Shown piece by piece: positions 1 through 8,307 of a stretch of 31,975 nucleotides of DNA. Position 1 is the first letter of the stretch; each line of letters begins with the position of its first letter. The stretch spans positions 1 to 31,975 of the forward strand of contig CAAFZT010000040.1 in assembly GCA_900767605.1 (NCBI GenBank), in the 5' to 3' direction. This stretch comes from Bacilli bacterium (lineage in GTDB: Bacteria; Bacillota_I; Bacilli_A; RFN20; CAG-826). The notes below the pieces were generated by a model. That model made no database searches. It was not told the origin of the DNA and was given only the letters and a program-made list of their open reading frames with translations. The position numbers were made by a program, and so were the translations under genes.

Positions 1-2880
1 CTTGGTTTCGTAATCGCCAAGTTGAAGTCCAACGGTTCCTTGGAGGTCGTAAGTCGATACCCCCTCCCCTTCTTTTAATCCGAGGATGGTTGTTTCGGCG
101 GCATAATCGATAAGAGAATATAATCCGGAATAGTCGTCGTAATTTTTCTTTTCTTCGTCTAAGGAAGCAAAGGTTTCATCTTGGGCTAAATCCGCCAAAG
201 CGATACGAAGATCGACGCTAGTTTGTTTGCCTTCTTCGTCGCTTAGAGTTTCGACTTGGAGGTTTTTCAGGGTCTTGTCGTCATTGAAATTCAAGGACAA
301 GGTGATGGAACCATCCATCCCGAAGGCGCTGCCGTTTAAGTCAAACTGAGCTTTATTTGAGGTGAAAGAAGAAGAGTTGAGGAACGAGTAGTCCGCGATG
401 GCAAAGTAATTACCACTAGAGATATCGCTCATCAAGCTCGCTTCCGCACCGCTAGAGAAGAGACGGCTGATGCGGGTGAAGCGGTCATCGGAATTAGAAA
501 CCAAATCTTTGACCGTATCGATCACTCCATCGAGCCCATTGGTCCCGATTTGGCCATTGATGCCGGTAGAAGAGGTCGGGTCTTTCCGGTTTTCCGCGGC
601 CGTTTTTGCCTCGTCCTTCATGACGGAAGGATCGTTTTTGGAATCGTAATGGAAATAGGCGACGTTATCGTTGCTGAACAAGGCTTCGCCCTGGTTATCG
701 ATATCGATTGCTAGGTGATGGTCTTGATAGTAAGAAGCTCCGCGTTCGGTGAGGTTTAACGCCACGGTCCCTTTGATTTTGGCAGGATTGACCGTTTCCT
801 CTCCTTCTGCGTTTCCCTTGCCGCCACTAAAATCCAACGCGACACGGCCATTTAAATCGAGCCCTTGGGTTTTATTCGCGTCTTTATAGACGTCTTGGGT
901 GCCAAGATAATTGATGTTGCCCTGCAATTCGATGCCAAGCTTTTTGTTTTCAACCATCGGCTTGATTTGGTCGACGACGGTCGGAAGATGAGTCAACTCG
1001 CCCCAAGAAAGCATGTCCTCGCTGATGAGAGGTTCTTGGAATTCGGGAGTTTCTAAGACAACGTTTAACGTAAGGGTCTGCAAAACGAGATTCTTGATTT
1101 CGATTTTGGCAAGACTAGAAGCACTGTCTCCACGTAAAGTCAGAACGATTTTGGCTTCGTTAAATCCAAGGGGCTTTAAATTGAGTTCCAAGGAAATCAG
1201 GTTATCCGCGATTGTGACGTTATCAATCATGTCGACGATATCTTCGTAATGTTTTTGCTCTAAGTTGGTTAGCAAAGTCGGCTTTTGGTAATCGGATTCC
1301 CCTTGGAGGACTTTCAAAACTTTGTCGAGCGTCGAAATCACTTGATTCAGTTGCTCGTCGGTCTTTTTCTCTTCAACGCTGCCTTCTGGATTGGTGGGGT
1401 CCGCCGTAGTTTCGCTCTTGAATTTGCCCATGAGCTCATCCAAGGTGGTCTTGGTGGTGCGCGCCTTTAAGACGTCTCCAAAATTCAAATAAGCGCCGCT
1501 ATTATCGGAATCGGTATTTTGGATAAGAGCGCTTAAGGTTTGGCTGCCTTTCTTCGTGCCGTTTGCATCGAAATGAGTGAAAGAAAGGGAAGCGTCCGCG
1601 CGGTTGAAATTCACGCCTTTAATCGCCCCATCGGTTAATTTCCAAGACAAATCGACGTTGCTAACCACGTGCAAATTCGCTTTTTCGTGGACTTCCTTTT
1701 TGCCAAAAGTGGTATACGTCCCCGCTTTTCCTTGGACGTGATGCTCCATGTCGACGTCTAAACTGACGCCGAATTTAGGAGTGGCGACGTAAGAAGCAAT
1801 ACGACGATAAAGCTCCAAGGAGTCGTCTAATTTGGGATAGGCTTTCCATGCTGCCGGCACCGTCCAATCGAATTCGCCAACGCTGGCTTTGGTCGTGACG
1901 TCGGCAGAAAGTTGAATGGTCCAATCCTTGCCTTCTAAAAGCTGTTGACGTCCTTGCTTTCCGTTTTGGACTGCTGGTATATCAATATGAGTTAAGGAAT
2001 AATTCTCATCGCCACCAAATCCAATGGAATAGGTCACGTTTCCTAAAGGCAAATCCAAAGTGAAATAGGGTTTTCCCGAAGCGTCCTTGCCTTCTTTCAT
2101 TTGATTCAAGGCATCCATCATGGCATCGGTGTCAAAGCCGCTGGAAGAAGAATCGCCAGTCGAATCGCTAGTATCGCTTCTGCCAATCTTGCCATAGGTA
2201 TCGATATTGATTCCACCCTTGGTCAAGATTTCGATGATATCGTGCAGGACAAAATCTAAACGCCCGTATTCGTAAGAGGGGTTGCCACCAGTAATCGGGT
2301 CGGTAGTAGAAGTGTCGACTTCCCGCAAAACGGAAACCTGATATCCGGCATCCCAATCATGTGCGTTGCCGTCGATATCCGCGATGTTGAAATAGAGGTT
2401 TTTCTCCGTTTCTCCATCTCCAAGCAAGCCAAGATTCAACTGACGTTGCAATCCGTTATAAACTAGTGGCAATTCCGCGGAAAGGTTAATTCCAGAAAGA
2501 GAAAGCGAATTCAACGCGAGTTTGATTCCCGCCGGTTTTCCTGGAATCGTGGAAATGTGATTGTCGTAGTAGGTGTTCGTGACGCTGCCATCTTCTTGGG
2601 GGAGCGAACTTTTCACCGCGCCGGGAATGGATAAATCCAAGGTGTTGATGGATAAGCTTAAGCCGCTGGTAGCGGATTCGAGGAGATTGTTGACGAATTT
2701 TTCCGACGGCGTGACCTTTTGGTCTCCCCCGCCATTAGAACTCGAAAGATGATTGGTGATCGTTTGCTGTGGCAATAAGAAGAAAACGCCCGCGGCCGTG
2801 ACGCCAAAGGTCGTTAAGCAAGTTAAGCCCCATAACAAGGTCTGCTTATGACTTTGTTTTTTATTGTTATTCTTTTTCAT
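1..2880 (-). CDS. Large membrane-anchored extracellular protein, C-terminus beyond window
   Basis: A single open frame of 960 codons starts at the ATG complementary to 2878-2880 and reaches base 1 with no stop, so the C-terminus lies outside the window. A lysine/asparagine-rich start is followed by one hydrophobic segment at about residues 14-36 (LLWGLTCLTTFGVTAAGVFF), an uncleaved signal anchor or signal peptide without a lipobox. The rest is polar, rich in Asp, Ser, Thr and Asn, with alternating beta-like patterns. Two stretches resemble each other: GLDLNGRVALDFSGG near residue 675 and TYDLQGTVGLQLGD near 945, which suggests tandem beta modules of about 270-290 residues. A purine-rich AGGGGAA lies 8 bases before the start. 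It follows the 3872 gene by 23 bases, so the two are probably co-transcribed. I do not recognise a family; a LolA/LppX-like lipid-binding fold or a surface adhesin are guesses only. Confidence 0.85.
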   Translation of the reverse strand, partial: MKKNNNKKQSHKQTLLWGLTCLTTFGVTAAGVFFLLPQQTITNHLSSSNGGGDQKVTPSEKFVNNLLESATSGLSLSINTLDLSIPGAVKSSLPQEDGSVTNTYYDNHISTIPGKPAGIKLALNSLSLSGINLSAELPLVYNGLQRQLNLGLLGDGETEKNLYFNIADIDGNAHDWDAGYQVSVLREVDTSTTDPITGGNPSYEYGRLDFVLHDIIEILTKGGINIDTYGKIGRSDTSDSTGDSSSSGFDTDAMMDALNQMKEGKDASGKPYFTLDLPLGNVTYSIGFGGDENYSLTHIDIPAVQNGKQGRQQLLEGKDWTIQLSADVTTKASVGEFDWTVPAAWKAYPKLDDSLELYRRIASYVATPKFGVSLDVDMEHHVQGKAGTYTTFGKKEVHEKANLHVVSNVDLSWKLTDGAIKGVNFNRADASLSFTHFDANGTKKGSQTLSALIQNTDSDNSGAYLNFGDVLKARTTKTTLDELMGKFKSETTADPTNPEGSVEEKKTDEQLNQVISTLDKVLKVLQGESDYQKPTLLTNLEQKHYEDIVDMIDNVTIADNLISLELNLKPLGFNEAKIVLTLRGDSASSLAKIEIKNLVLQTLTLNVVLETPEFQEPLISEDMLSWGELTHLPTVVDQIKPMVENKKLGIELQGNINYLGTQDVYKDANKTQGLDLNGRVALDFSGGKGNAEGEETVNPAKIKGTVALNLTERGASYYQDHHLAIDIDNQGEALFSNDNVAYFHYDSKNDPSVMKDEAKTAAENRKDPTSSTGINGQIGTNGLDGVIDTVKDLVSNSDDRFTRISRLFSSGAEASLMSDISSGNYFAIADYSFLNSSSFTSNKAQFDLNGSAFGMDGSITLSLNFNDDKTLKNLQVETLSDEEGKQTSVDLRIALADLAQDETFASLDEEKKNYDDYSGLYSLIDYAAETTILGLKEGEGVSTYDLQGTVGLQLGDYETK

Positions 2881-2903
2881 GATTGGATTCCCCTGATTGA
2901 ATT

Positions 2904-3872
2904 TTATTTTTCGATTTGGCTAAGAAGCGCTGCCTCCGTTTCCGGATATTCTGGCAAGGCTCCGCTTGGCTCTGGTATGCCCCCTTCAGGAAGGGAGGAG
3001 AAGTAGACGGTAGTCATCGTTCCTGCGCAAGCGCTCCCGATTCCGCTAGACAAGGTGGCTTGATATTTTTCTTTGTTTTGGAACCACCGTAACGTTAAGT
3101 CGGAAGTGAAGTTCCACCGCAAATGGACGTAAGAGAAGTTGGGCGGCGCCTTGAGATTGGAAATCGTTTTCATTTGCCGGACGTATCGAAGGGTTGAGGT
3201 CAAGGGATCGACTTCCATGTCAATCGTGTAGGTCCCGTCTTTATTTTTCTGGACCTTCGTCAATCCTTCCCCGGAAAGATCTTCTTTGCCTTCGGTTAAA
3301 TCGGAAACGATATAAACGAGTCCATCGCTGACGTTTCGACCCATTTCTTCTTTGTAGGTTTTGTTATCCACCTTTACGGGTTTGTCGGAAGCGTAGTTTG
3401 GCGTGGACCCCCAGTACTTGGTGGTCTGATCCCCTTCCTGGTACATCCGGTTATATAGAGCAACGAAAGAAGAGGAGGAATTGGATTCTTCAAAATAACG
3501 GTCCCCATCGCGCATTTGGGTGGATTCGATCCGCTGATCAACAAGGCCCATCGCGTTAGAAGAACCTACGGAGACGGAATAAGAAGCTTCTTTTTGCGCG
3601 TAAATTCCATAGGCGGCGTTAACGATTTCATAGGGCTCCATTTTCGTGAAAAAATCGCCGCCGGACTTTTTGACCTTTTGGTATTTGGCCATAATCGCGT
3701 CCATGTCGGCTTCGTATCGAGATGCATCACCGTCCGTGATAGACAAAACGGGTTTTAGCATATCATGGAGCTTTAACCCTGCCGCTAAACCAAGGAAACA
3801 AGAAAGAAGAACAATGGTCGGTGCTTGGAAGCACTTGGGGTCAAAACGTTGGGCTTCTTGAACTTGTTCCAT
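2904..3872 (-). CDS. Single-pass membrane-anchored exported protein of unknown function
   Basis: 322 residues. A short cytoplasmic N-terminus is followed by one hydrophobic helix (about residues 17-34, QAPTIVLLSCFLGLAAGLKL) and a polar outside domain. The frame is closed by a stop three codons upstream of this ATG, which fixes the start or a later one. The ribosome binding site is poor. The domain has a Tyr- and Ser-rich middle part and a Pro/Glu-rich end (residues about 300-322), and no cysteine pair or catalytic motif that I recognise. It lies 23 bases upstream of the giant protein that runs off the left edge. The shared plan of membrane anchor plus large outside region suggests that they act together at the cell surface; that is inference. 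Confidence 0.8.
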   Translation of the reverse strand: MEQVQEAQRFDPKCFQAPTIVLLSCFLGLAAGLKLHDMLKPVLSITDGDASRYEADMDAIMAKYQKVKKSGGDFFTKMEPYEIVNAAYGIYAQKEASYSVSVGSSNAMGLVDQRIESTQMRDGDRYFEESNSSSSFVALYNRMYQEGDQTTKYWGSTPNYASDKPVKVDNKTYKEEMGRNVSDGLVYIVSDLTEGKEDLSGEGLTKVQKNKDGTYTIDMEVDPLTSTLRYVRQMKTISNLKAPPNFSYVHLRWNFTSDLTLRWFQNKEKYQATLSSGIGSACAGTMTTVYFSSLPEGGIPEPSGALPEYPETEAALLSQIEK

Positions 3873-3889
3873 ACTTTTTTACCGCTACC

Positions 3890-3917
3890 ATTTTAGAAAG
3901 GGCAAAGTCAAAGTCAC
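3890..3917 (-). promoter_or_regulatory. Candidate promoter for the two surface-protein genes
   Basis: On the minus strand, GTGACT (complement of 3912-3917) and TAAAAT (complement of 3890-3895) are separated by 16 bases. The -10 box ends 17 bases before the ATG at 3872. A perfect palindrome ACGTATACGT lies just upstream at 3931-3940. Confidence 0.4.
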
Positions 3918-3940
3918 TCTACTTTCGCATACGTATACGT

Positions 3941-3969
3941 GAGAAAAAGACTCTCCAAATGGGAGAGTC
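3941..3969 (-). terminator. Rho-independent terminator of the iron/corrinoid uptake operon
   Basis: GACTCTCC (3949-3956) pairs perfectly with GGAGAGTC (3962-3969). Read on the minus strand the hairpin is followed by TTTTTCTC. It lies 29 bases after the methyltransferase stop at 3998 and separates that operon from the promoter of the 3872 gene. Confidence 0.75.
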
Positions 3970-3997
3970 CAATTTGAGGGGGTACGTGTATGCGTTT

Positions 3998-4579
3998 TCA
4001 GGCTTTTTCACCTAGCAGGAGAAAGAGATGTTCGCCTTCTTTTGCTTCTAAAATTTTGAAGTTTGGCTCCCATTTTCGTCCTTCTTCCAAGGCGGAATCG
4101 AGGTCACGGGAATAGGGGTGGGCGCGTCCAGCATGGGTGGCCATCAGTTCAAAACGAGACAAATTATGAAGAACAAGCAAGTGCCCCTTTGGCTTTAAAA
4201 CGCGATAAGCCTGTTGGACAAATGCGTCGACATCCAAGAAATGGGGATAAGCGTTAAAAACCACAATCCAATCGAATCCCTCGTCTTCAAAGCGAAGGAA
4301 GTCCCCGGATTCGAAATGAAGATGGGGGTTATCCTGATATTTCTCTTTCGCCTTTTCAATCATCTTGGGAGACAAATCTAGCCCCAAAACGTCACAATCC
4401 GTTTTCTCATAGAGGAAAGGGGTAAGAATTCCAGTCCCGCAGGCAAGATCAAGAACCTTGTCCCCTTTTTGGATGGGAATGTCTTTTAAAAGCAAGCGCA
4501 AAGAAGAAGCGGTCGCCCTCTCTTTTTCGTCCCAAGAAGAACTTTGGATATCGAAAAATTCCTGCATGGAAGAACTCAT
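3998..4579 (-). CDS. Class I SAM-dependent methyltransferase in ABC transporter operon
   Basis: 193 residues with the Rossmann-type methyltransferase core. Motif I is VLDLACGTGIL (about residues 43-53), the acidic end of beta-2 is GLDLSPKMIEKA (about 70-81), and motif IV is FDWIVVFNAYPHF (about 105-117). It is the last gene of a four-gene minus-strand operon; its ATG overlaps the stop of the binding-protein gene (ATGA, 4576-4579), so translation is coupled. Small methyltransferases of this kind (COG2226-like) occur beside metal or metal-chelate transporters in anaerobes, but the substrate is not known. Modification of the imported ligand (corrinoid, heme or siderophore) after entry is my inference. 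A second ATG four codons in is an alternative start. A terminator follows at 3949-3969. Confidence 0.85.
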   Translation of the reverse strand: MSSSMQEFFDIQSSSWDEKERATASSLRLLLKDIPIQKGDKVLDLACGTGILTPFLYEKTDCDVLGLDLSPKMIEKAKEKYQDNPHLHFESGDFLRFEDEGFDWIVVFNAYPHFLDVDAFVQQAYRVLKPKGHLLVLHNLSRFELMATHAGRAHPYSRDLDSALEEGRKWEPNFKILEAKEGEHLFLLLGEKA

Positions 4580-5778
4580 TGGGCCTTCTCCGTTAAGAAC
4601 GCGCGTAAGTCAGAGATCTTTTGGTATCCGCCATATTGTCCCTTCATCGCGGCAAGTTCGGCATAGATTTTCTTACCGGTGAAGACTTCTAAAATCTCGT
4701 CGGCTTTTGCAGCGATATCAAAGCCCACAAAAGCGGAAGGATAGACGCTAGAAGCGACAAAATAGGTGTTGATGAGGTGGATTTCGATATTTTGGTAGTA
4801 GGCGTTATAGGGAAGTTGAAGATAGACTTCGCCATTTTCCACGGCTTTCACTCCATCAAAGATGGTCTTGTCTTCCTTGAATTGCCCAATGGTTTTAGCC
4901 ATGCCCGCAGCATCTAAAATCATGACATCAATATTGCCACTGATAGCGGCAAATTTCTCTTTTTCAATGCTTTGGACTCCTGCCACGGCAAGGCCTTGGT
5001 CCGCCAAAACGTTGGTGATTCCCGCTACAGCGAAAGAAGGATCGGTTGGATTAGTGGACAAGTAGTCTTTTTGACCCCAGTTACCGACTCCGCCAAGATA
5101 GACTTTGGGCTTCGAAGACACGTTTTCCACATGCTTGGAGATGTCATCTTTGGCCGTTTTGATACAATCTAAAATCGTCTGGCTGCGGTTTTCTTTCCCA
5201 AGCAATTTGCCAAGGCTAGTTAACGTCGTGGCGAAGGTATCGTCGAAGGCCCCTTTCTTACCGTATTTAACGGTAAAGACCTTGGCTCCGCTTTTCTTTT
5301 CCATTTGTTCCGCTTGCTCATTGGTTTCATAATCGCTAATGATTAAATCGGGGGAACAGGTAACGATTTTCTCGAGCTCTGGCTTTTGGTGCATGGGTCC
5401 GCCTTCTCCGCAGGTTGGCAAATCCCCCCATTCATTGGCATTCGCGTCAAAATAGGGGCGAGCAACGCCACTAAAGGGAGCGGAAGCACCGCGCTTAGAA
5501 GGATTATCGATATCTTCGATGCCCACCAAGCGTCCTTTGCCGCTTTCTAGATAGGAATAATAACGAAGAGCGCCTGCTCCGACACAAATGATTTTTTTAA
5601 TGTCGGAAGGAATCACGCTCACCTTTCTTCCAATGCCGTCCGTCACTTCGACTGGCGTGGCAATGGAGGCAGAGGAATCTCCGGAGGGTTCATTTTTTGA
5701 ATTGTTACTAGCACCTCCGTTTCCGCAGGACGCTAATAAGGCCGCGGATAGAAGGAGCAAGATGGATGGTTTTTTCAT
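4576..5778 (-). CDS. ABC transporter substrate-binding lipoprotein, Peripla_BP_2/FecB type
   Basis: 400 residues. The signal peptide ends in the lipobox LLASC, with Cys18 as the lipidated residue, followed by a Gly/Asn/Ser linker. The body fits the class III binding-protein fold: a first lobe with IKKIICVGAGALRYYSYL (about residues 62-79) and LVGIED, then PDLIISDYE, then a long helix to the second lobe (KVYLGGVGNWG, about 225-235). Binding proteins with the ICVGxGALR...LVGIED pattern belong to the iron-siderophore/heme/cobalamin group (COG0614). Its ATG overlaps the ATPase stop (ATGA, 5775-5778) and is preceded by AAGGAA. It catches ligand outside the membrane and hands it to the FecCD-type permease encoded first in the operon. 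The ligand cannot be read from sequence alone. Confidence 0.9.
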   Translation of the reverse strand: MKKPSILLLLSAALLASCGNGGASNNSKNEPSGDSSASIATPVEVTDGIGRKVSVIPSDIKKIICVGAGALRYYSYLESGKGRLVGIEDIDNPSKRGASAPFSGVARPYFDANANEWGDLPTCGEGGPMHQKPELEKIVTCSPDLIISDYETNEQAEQMEKKSGAKVFTVKYGKKGAFDDTFATTLTSLGKLLGKENRSQTILDCIKTAKDDISKHVENVSSKPKVYLGGVGNWGQKDYLSTNPTDPSFAVAGITNVLADQGLAVAGVQSIEKEKFAAISGNIDVMILDAAGMAKTIGQFKEDKTIFDGVKAVENGEVYLQLPYNAYYQNIEIHLINTYFVASSVYPSAFVGFDIAAKADEILEVFTGKKIYAELAAMKGQYGGYQKISDLRAFLTEKAQ

Positions 5779-6545
5779 GAATTTATTCCTTTCTTATTTT
5801 GAAATTCAATATAGGCTCCGCCTTCTTTTTGAATAAAGGCGGCATCTACCTCGTAAATGTCGGAGAGGATTTTTTCGTTCAAATCCTTTTTGCTAACGTC
5901 GTAAGCAAGATGAGTTTCCTTTAGGAACAGGAAGCGATCCGCGACGGAATAAGCTTCGTTGATGTCGTGAAGACAAAGGAGAACGCAGGTCCCAGAATCA
6001 GCAATTTCTCTAACCTTTTGCAAGAATTCAAGCCGAGCTTTCACATCCAACGAAGCGGTTGGCTCGTCTAATAGAAGAACGCGGGGCTTTCCAACCATGG
6101 CTCTAGCAATTCCTACTCGCTGTTTTTCCCCACCGCTAAGTTCATCGACGTTGCGGTCTCGGTATTCGGCAATTCCCATTTCAAATAGGATTTGGACGAC
6201 GGCTTCTTTATCTAACGGAGAAGGGTTCCATGAAAAATAAGGGAGACGTCCTAATAACAAATAATCGAAAACGCTTAATCCGCCCCCTGCAAATGATTGA
6301 GTAAGGGTTGCTATTTTTTGGGCGCGTTCTTTGGAAGACATTTCTTTCAATGCCTTTCCCTCTAAAAAGATTTCGCCCTCTTTTGGTTTTTTAATGCCAG
6401 AAAGAAGAGAAAATAAGGTGCTTTTCCCCGCCCCGTTTTGACCTAATAAGGCATTGACGGTTCCTGGCTCTAACGAAAAAGAAACGTTTTGAAGAATTGC
6501 TTTTTTCCCATAAAAGAAGGAAAGGTTTCTTACTTCTAAACTCAT
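5775..6545 (-). CDS. ABC transporter ATPase, FecE/BtuD type
   Basis: 256 residues when started at the ATG at 6545, which is preceded by AGGAG and overlaps the permease stop as ATGA. The longer open frame upstream (to 6665) lies inside the permease gene and is not needed. All ATPase motifs are present: Walker A GQNGAGKST (about residues 35-43), Q-loop TLTQS (81-85), signature LSGGEKQ (136-142), Walker B VLLLDEP (156-162) and the switch histidine in CLHDIN (about 191-196). The domain order and the short C-terminus fit the FecE/FhuC/BtuD group (COG1120), which drives import of iron chelates, heme or corrinoids. It is translated between permease and binding protein in one coupled operon. Confidence 0.93.
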   Translation of the reverse strand: MSLEVRNLSFFYGKKAILQNVSFSLEPGTVNALLGQNGAGKSTLFSLLSGIKKPKEGEIFLEGKALKEMSSKERAQKIATLTQSFAGGGLSVFDYLLLGRLPYFSWNPSPLDKEAVVQILFEMGIAEYRDRNVDELSGGEKQRVGIARAMVGKPRVLLLDEPTASLDVKARLEFLQKVREIADSGTCVLLCLHDINEAYSVADRFLFLKETHLAYDVSKKDLNEKILSDIYEVDAAFIQKEGGAYIEFQNKKGINS

Positions 6546-7615
6546 AAGTTTTTCTCCTTTTTCGAGAAGAGTAAGAACAAAAAGAATGGGGCTCCAATTA
6601 AGGCCGTGATGGCCCCAACGGGAAGAGAAGTTCCTCTGCCAATCAAACGGGTGAGGATGTCGCAAATTAAAAGTAATCCCGCCCCGCCTAAAAAAGACGC
6701 TGGCAGCAACAAACGCATATCATTGCCCACAAATCTCTTCAGAATGTGAGGAGCCATGATGCCGATAAAACCGATGATACCGCAGAAACAAACGCAAACC
6801 GCCGTTAATAAAGAGGATAAAAATAACAGGATGAAGCGTACAACCGAAGTTTTTACCCCCAAACTCTTGGCTAAATCTTCTCCTCCTTGCATCGCATTAA
6901 GCGGATAAGAGAAGAAGAAAGCAATGATTAAACAAGCAAGAGCAATCCCTCCAATGATTCCATTTTGAGCAAAGTCGAGCCGTTCTAAATCTCCAAACGC
7001 CCAGTTCGTCACGCTAGAAAGCTGAACGTCATCCGCAAAATATTGAAGTAAAGTCGTCAAAGCCTGGAACAAAGAAGAGAAGGAAACCCCGATTAATAAA
7101 ACGCTCGTTGGCTTGAAATGGGCAAAAGCGGAAAAGGCCATGACGAGAAAAAGACATAGGATGGAGAAAACAAGGGCGAATGCACTGGTCACCCAGGGGC
7201 TTTGAGAAACGTAAAGAAAATCATTGCGGCCGCTATGACTGGTACCAAAAGCAATGAAAATCGCGATATTCGCCCCAAAACTCGCTGCATTGGAAACCCC
7301 TAAAGTCGAAGGAGAGGCAAGGCCGTTTCGAAGGCATGCCTGCATGAGCAATCCGCTTAACGCTAAACCCGCTCCGACAACGATGGCCCCTAAGGTCCGA
7401 GGAAGGCGAATTCCACGCACAATGCGGATCGTTCCCACATCTCCGCTACCAAACAAGGCTTTCCAGGAGGAAAGGAAACCGACCCCAGAAGACCCGATGC
7501 CTAACGAAATGAAAAAGAGGAGAACAAGGATCGATAAAGTAATCAGGAGGACCAAAAGTTTTTTGCCTTGGCCCTTCCGCCTTTCTCGCGCGATGTTGTT
7601 CGTCCACGTATCCAT
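6542..7615 (-). CDS. ABC transporter permease, FecCD/BtuC family
   Basis: 357 residues when started at the ATG at 7615 (MDTWTNNIARERRKG). An open frame continues to 7693, but the extra part would cover the promoter region. About nine to ten hydrophobic segments are visible, with the family's conserved end: GIMAPHILKRFVGNDMR, then a helix pair and LPVGAITALIGAPFFLFLL. This is the BtuC/FecD fold, which works as a homodimer with two copies of the ATPase. It is the first gene of the operon permease-ATPase-binding protein-methyltransferase. There is no ribosome binding site before this ATG; instead an extended -10 element (TGCTATGAT) ends 7 bases upstream, so the message may be leaderless. Only one permease gene is present, so a homodimer is expected. 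Confidence 0.9.
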   Translation of the reverse strand: MDTWTNNIARERRKGQGKKLLVLLITLSILVLLFFISLGIGSSGVGFLSSWKALFGSGDVGTIRIVRGIRLPRTLGAIVVGAGLALSGLLMQACLRNGLASPSTLGVSNAASFGANIAIFIAFGTSHSGRNDFLYVSQSPWVTSAFALVFSILCLFLVMAFSAFAHFKPTSVLLIGVSFSSLFQALTTLLQYFADDVQLSSVTNWAFGDLERLDFAQNGIIGGIALACLIIAFFFSYPLNAMQGGEDLAKSLGVKTSVVRFILLFLSSLLTAVCVCFCGIIGFIGIMAPHILKRFVGNDMRLLLPASFLGGAGLLLICDILTRLIGRGTSLPVGAITALIGAPFFLFLLFSKKEKNL

Positions 7616-7622
7616 GCGGAGT

Positions 7623-7631
7623 ATCATAGCA
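7623..7631 (-). promoter_or_regulatory. Extended -10 element for the FecCD operon, leaderless arrangement
   Basis: On the minus strand TGC TATGAT (complement of 7623-7631) ends 7 bases before the ATG at 7615. No clear -35 hexamer sits 17 bases upstream (TTCTGT), as is common with extended -10 promoters. Confidence 0.5.
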
Positions 7632-7696
7632 TAGGAAACCAAGAAACAGAACAAAACCAGATAAATAGTTCGGAAATTAGAAAACAAATACAAGAA

Positions 7697-7721
7697 ATAT
7701 GTTCGGTTATTTGAAACATAT
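7697..7721. promoter_or_regulatory. Candidate TetR operator, inverted repeat ATATGTT-N11-AACATAT
   Basis: Perfect 7-base arms ATATGTT (7697-7703) and AACATAT (7715-7721) flank 11 bases. The right arm overlaps the -35 box (7711-7716) and spacer of the tetR promoter. It lies between the divergent regulator and uptake operon, where an autoregulatory TetR site would be expected. Confidence 0.5.
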
Positions 7722-7739
7722 CGAACTCTTGTTTAGAAT
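7711..7739 (+). promoter_or_regulatory. tetR-family gene promoter, leaderless arrangement
   Basis: TTGAAA (7711-7716), a 17-base spacer and TAGAAT (7734-7739) give a near-consensus sigma-70 promoter. Only six bases separate the -10 box from the ATG at 7746, and there is no ribosome binding site, so transcription should start at or next to the A of ATG. Confidence 0.7.
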
Positions 7740-7745
7740 AATGAC

Positions 7746-8303
7746 ATGGATAAACGAGAAGAGAAGACCCTAAACGCGGTTTATGAGGCGTTACGCCTCG
7801 AACTTGGTAACAAAGAATACCAGGATATTTCGGTGTCGGATTTGCTGACAACAGCCCATATTTCCCGCTCGACCTTCTATAGTCATTTCAAAAGTAAGGA
7901 GGACGTTTTAGTGGGTGTGTGTTCCACGATTTTTGATCATGTCTTCTCCCCTTCTCAGCAAAAAGAAGCGGATCACGATTTTTCGGGATCCTCCCATTTT
8001 GATTACCGTCATCTTATTACTCATATCTTCTATCATTTCTATGATGAGAAGAGTTTGATCTCGGCAATTTTATCTTCTCGATCTGGCGCTCCGATTTTTT
8101 TGGAGAATCTCAAGGAACGCTCTCTCCCCTTGATGTCTGCCTGCGTCAAATCCCATACCTTCTATAAGCCGGGTATTCCCGAAGAAATGCAAACGCACCA
8201 ATTAACGGAAAGCTTTGTTTCTTTGCTCCGCTACTGGGCGAGCGGCGGCTGCGTCTTGACCCCAGAAGAAATGACGGATTATTTCAGCCGGCTTTACGCA
8301 TAG
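7746..8303 (+). CDS. TetR/AcrR-family transcriptional regulator
   Basis: 185 residues. The N-terminal helix-turn-helix of the TetR family is clear: ISVSDLLTTAHISRSTFYSH (about residues 27-46) followed by FKSKEDVL. The C-terminal two thirds is the variable ligand and dimer domain, with no family-specific signature that I can place. It is divergent from the FecCD-type uptake operon with 130 bases between the starts, and an inverted repeat overlaps its own -35 box, so it probably represses itself and may control the uptake operon. The start codon is six bases after a -10 box, without a ribosome binding site. It ends 4 bases from the convergent abiEii gene; I see no terminator between them. Confidence 0.9.
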   Translation: MDKREEKTLNAVYEALRLELGNKEYQDISVSDLLTTAHISRSTFYSHFKSKEDVLVGVCSTIFDHVFSPSQQKEADHDFSGSSHFDYRHLITHIFYHFYDEKSLISAILSSRSGAPIFLENLKERSLPLMSACVKSHTFYKPGIPEEMQTHQLTESFVSLLRYWASGGCVLTPEEMTDYFSRLYA

Positions 8304-8307
8304 TCTC

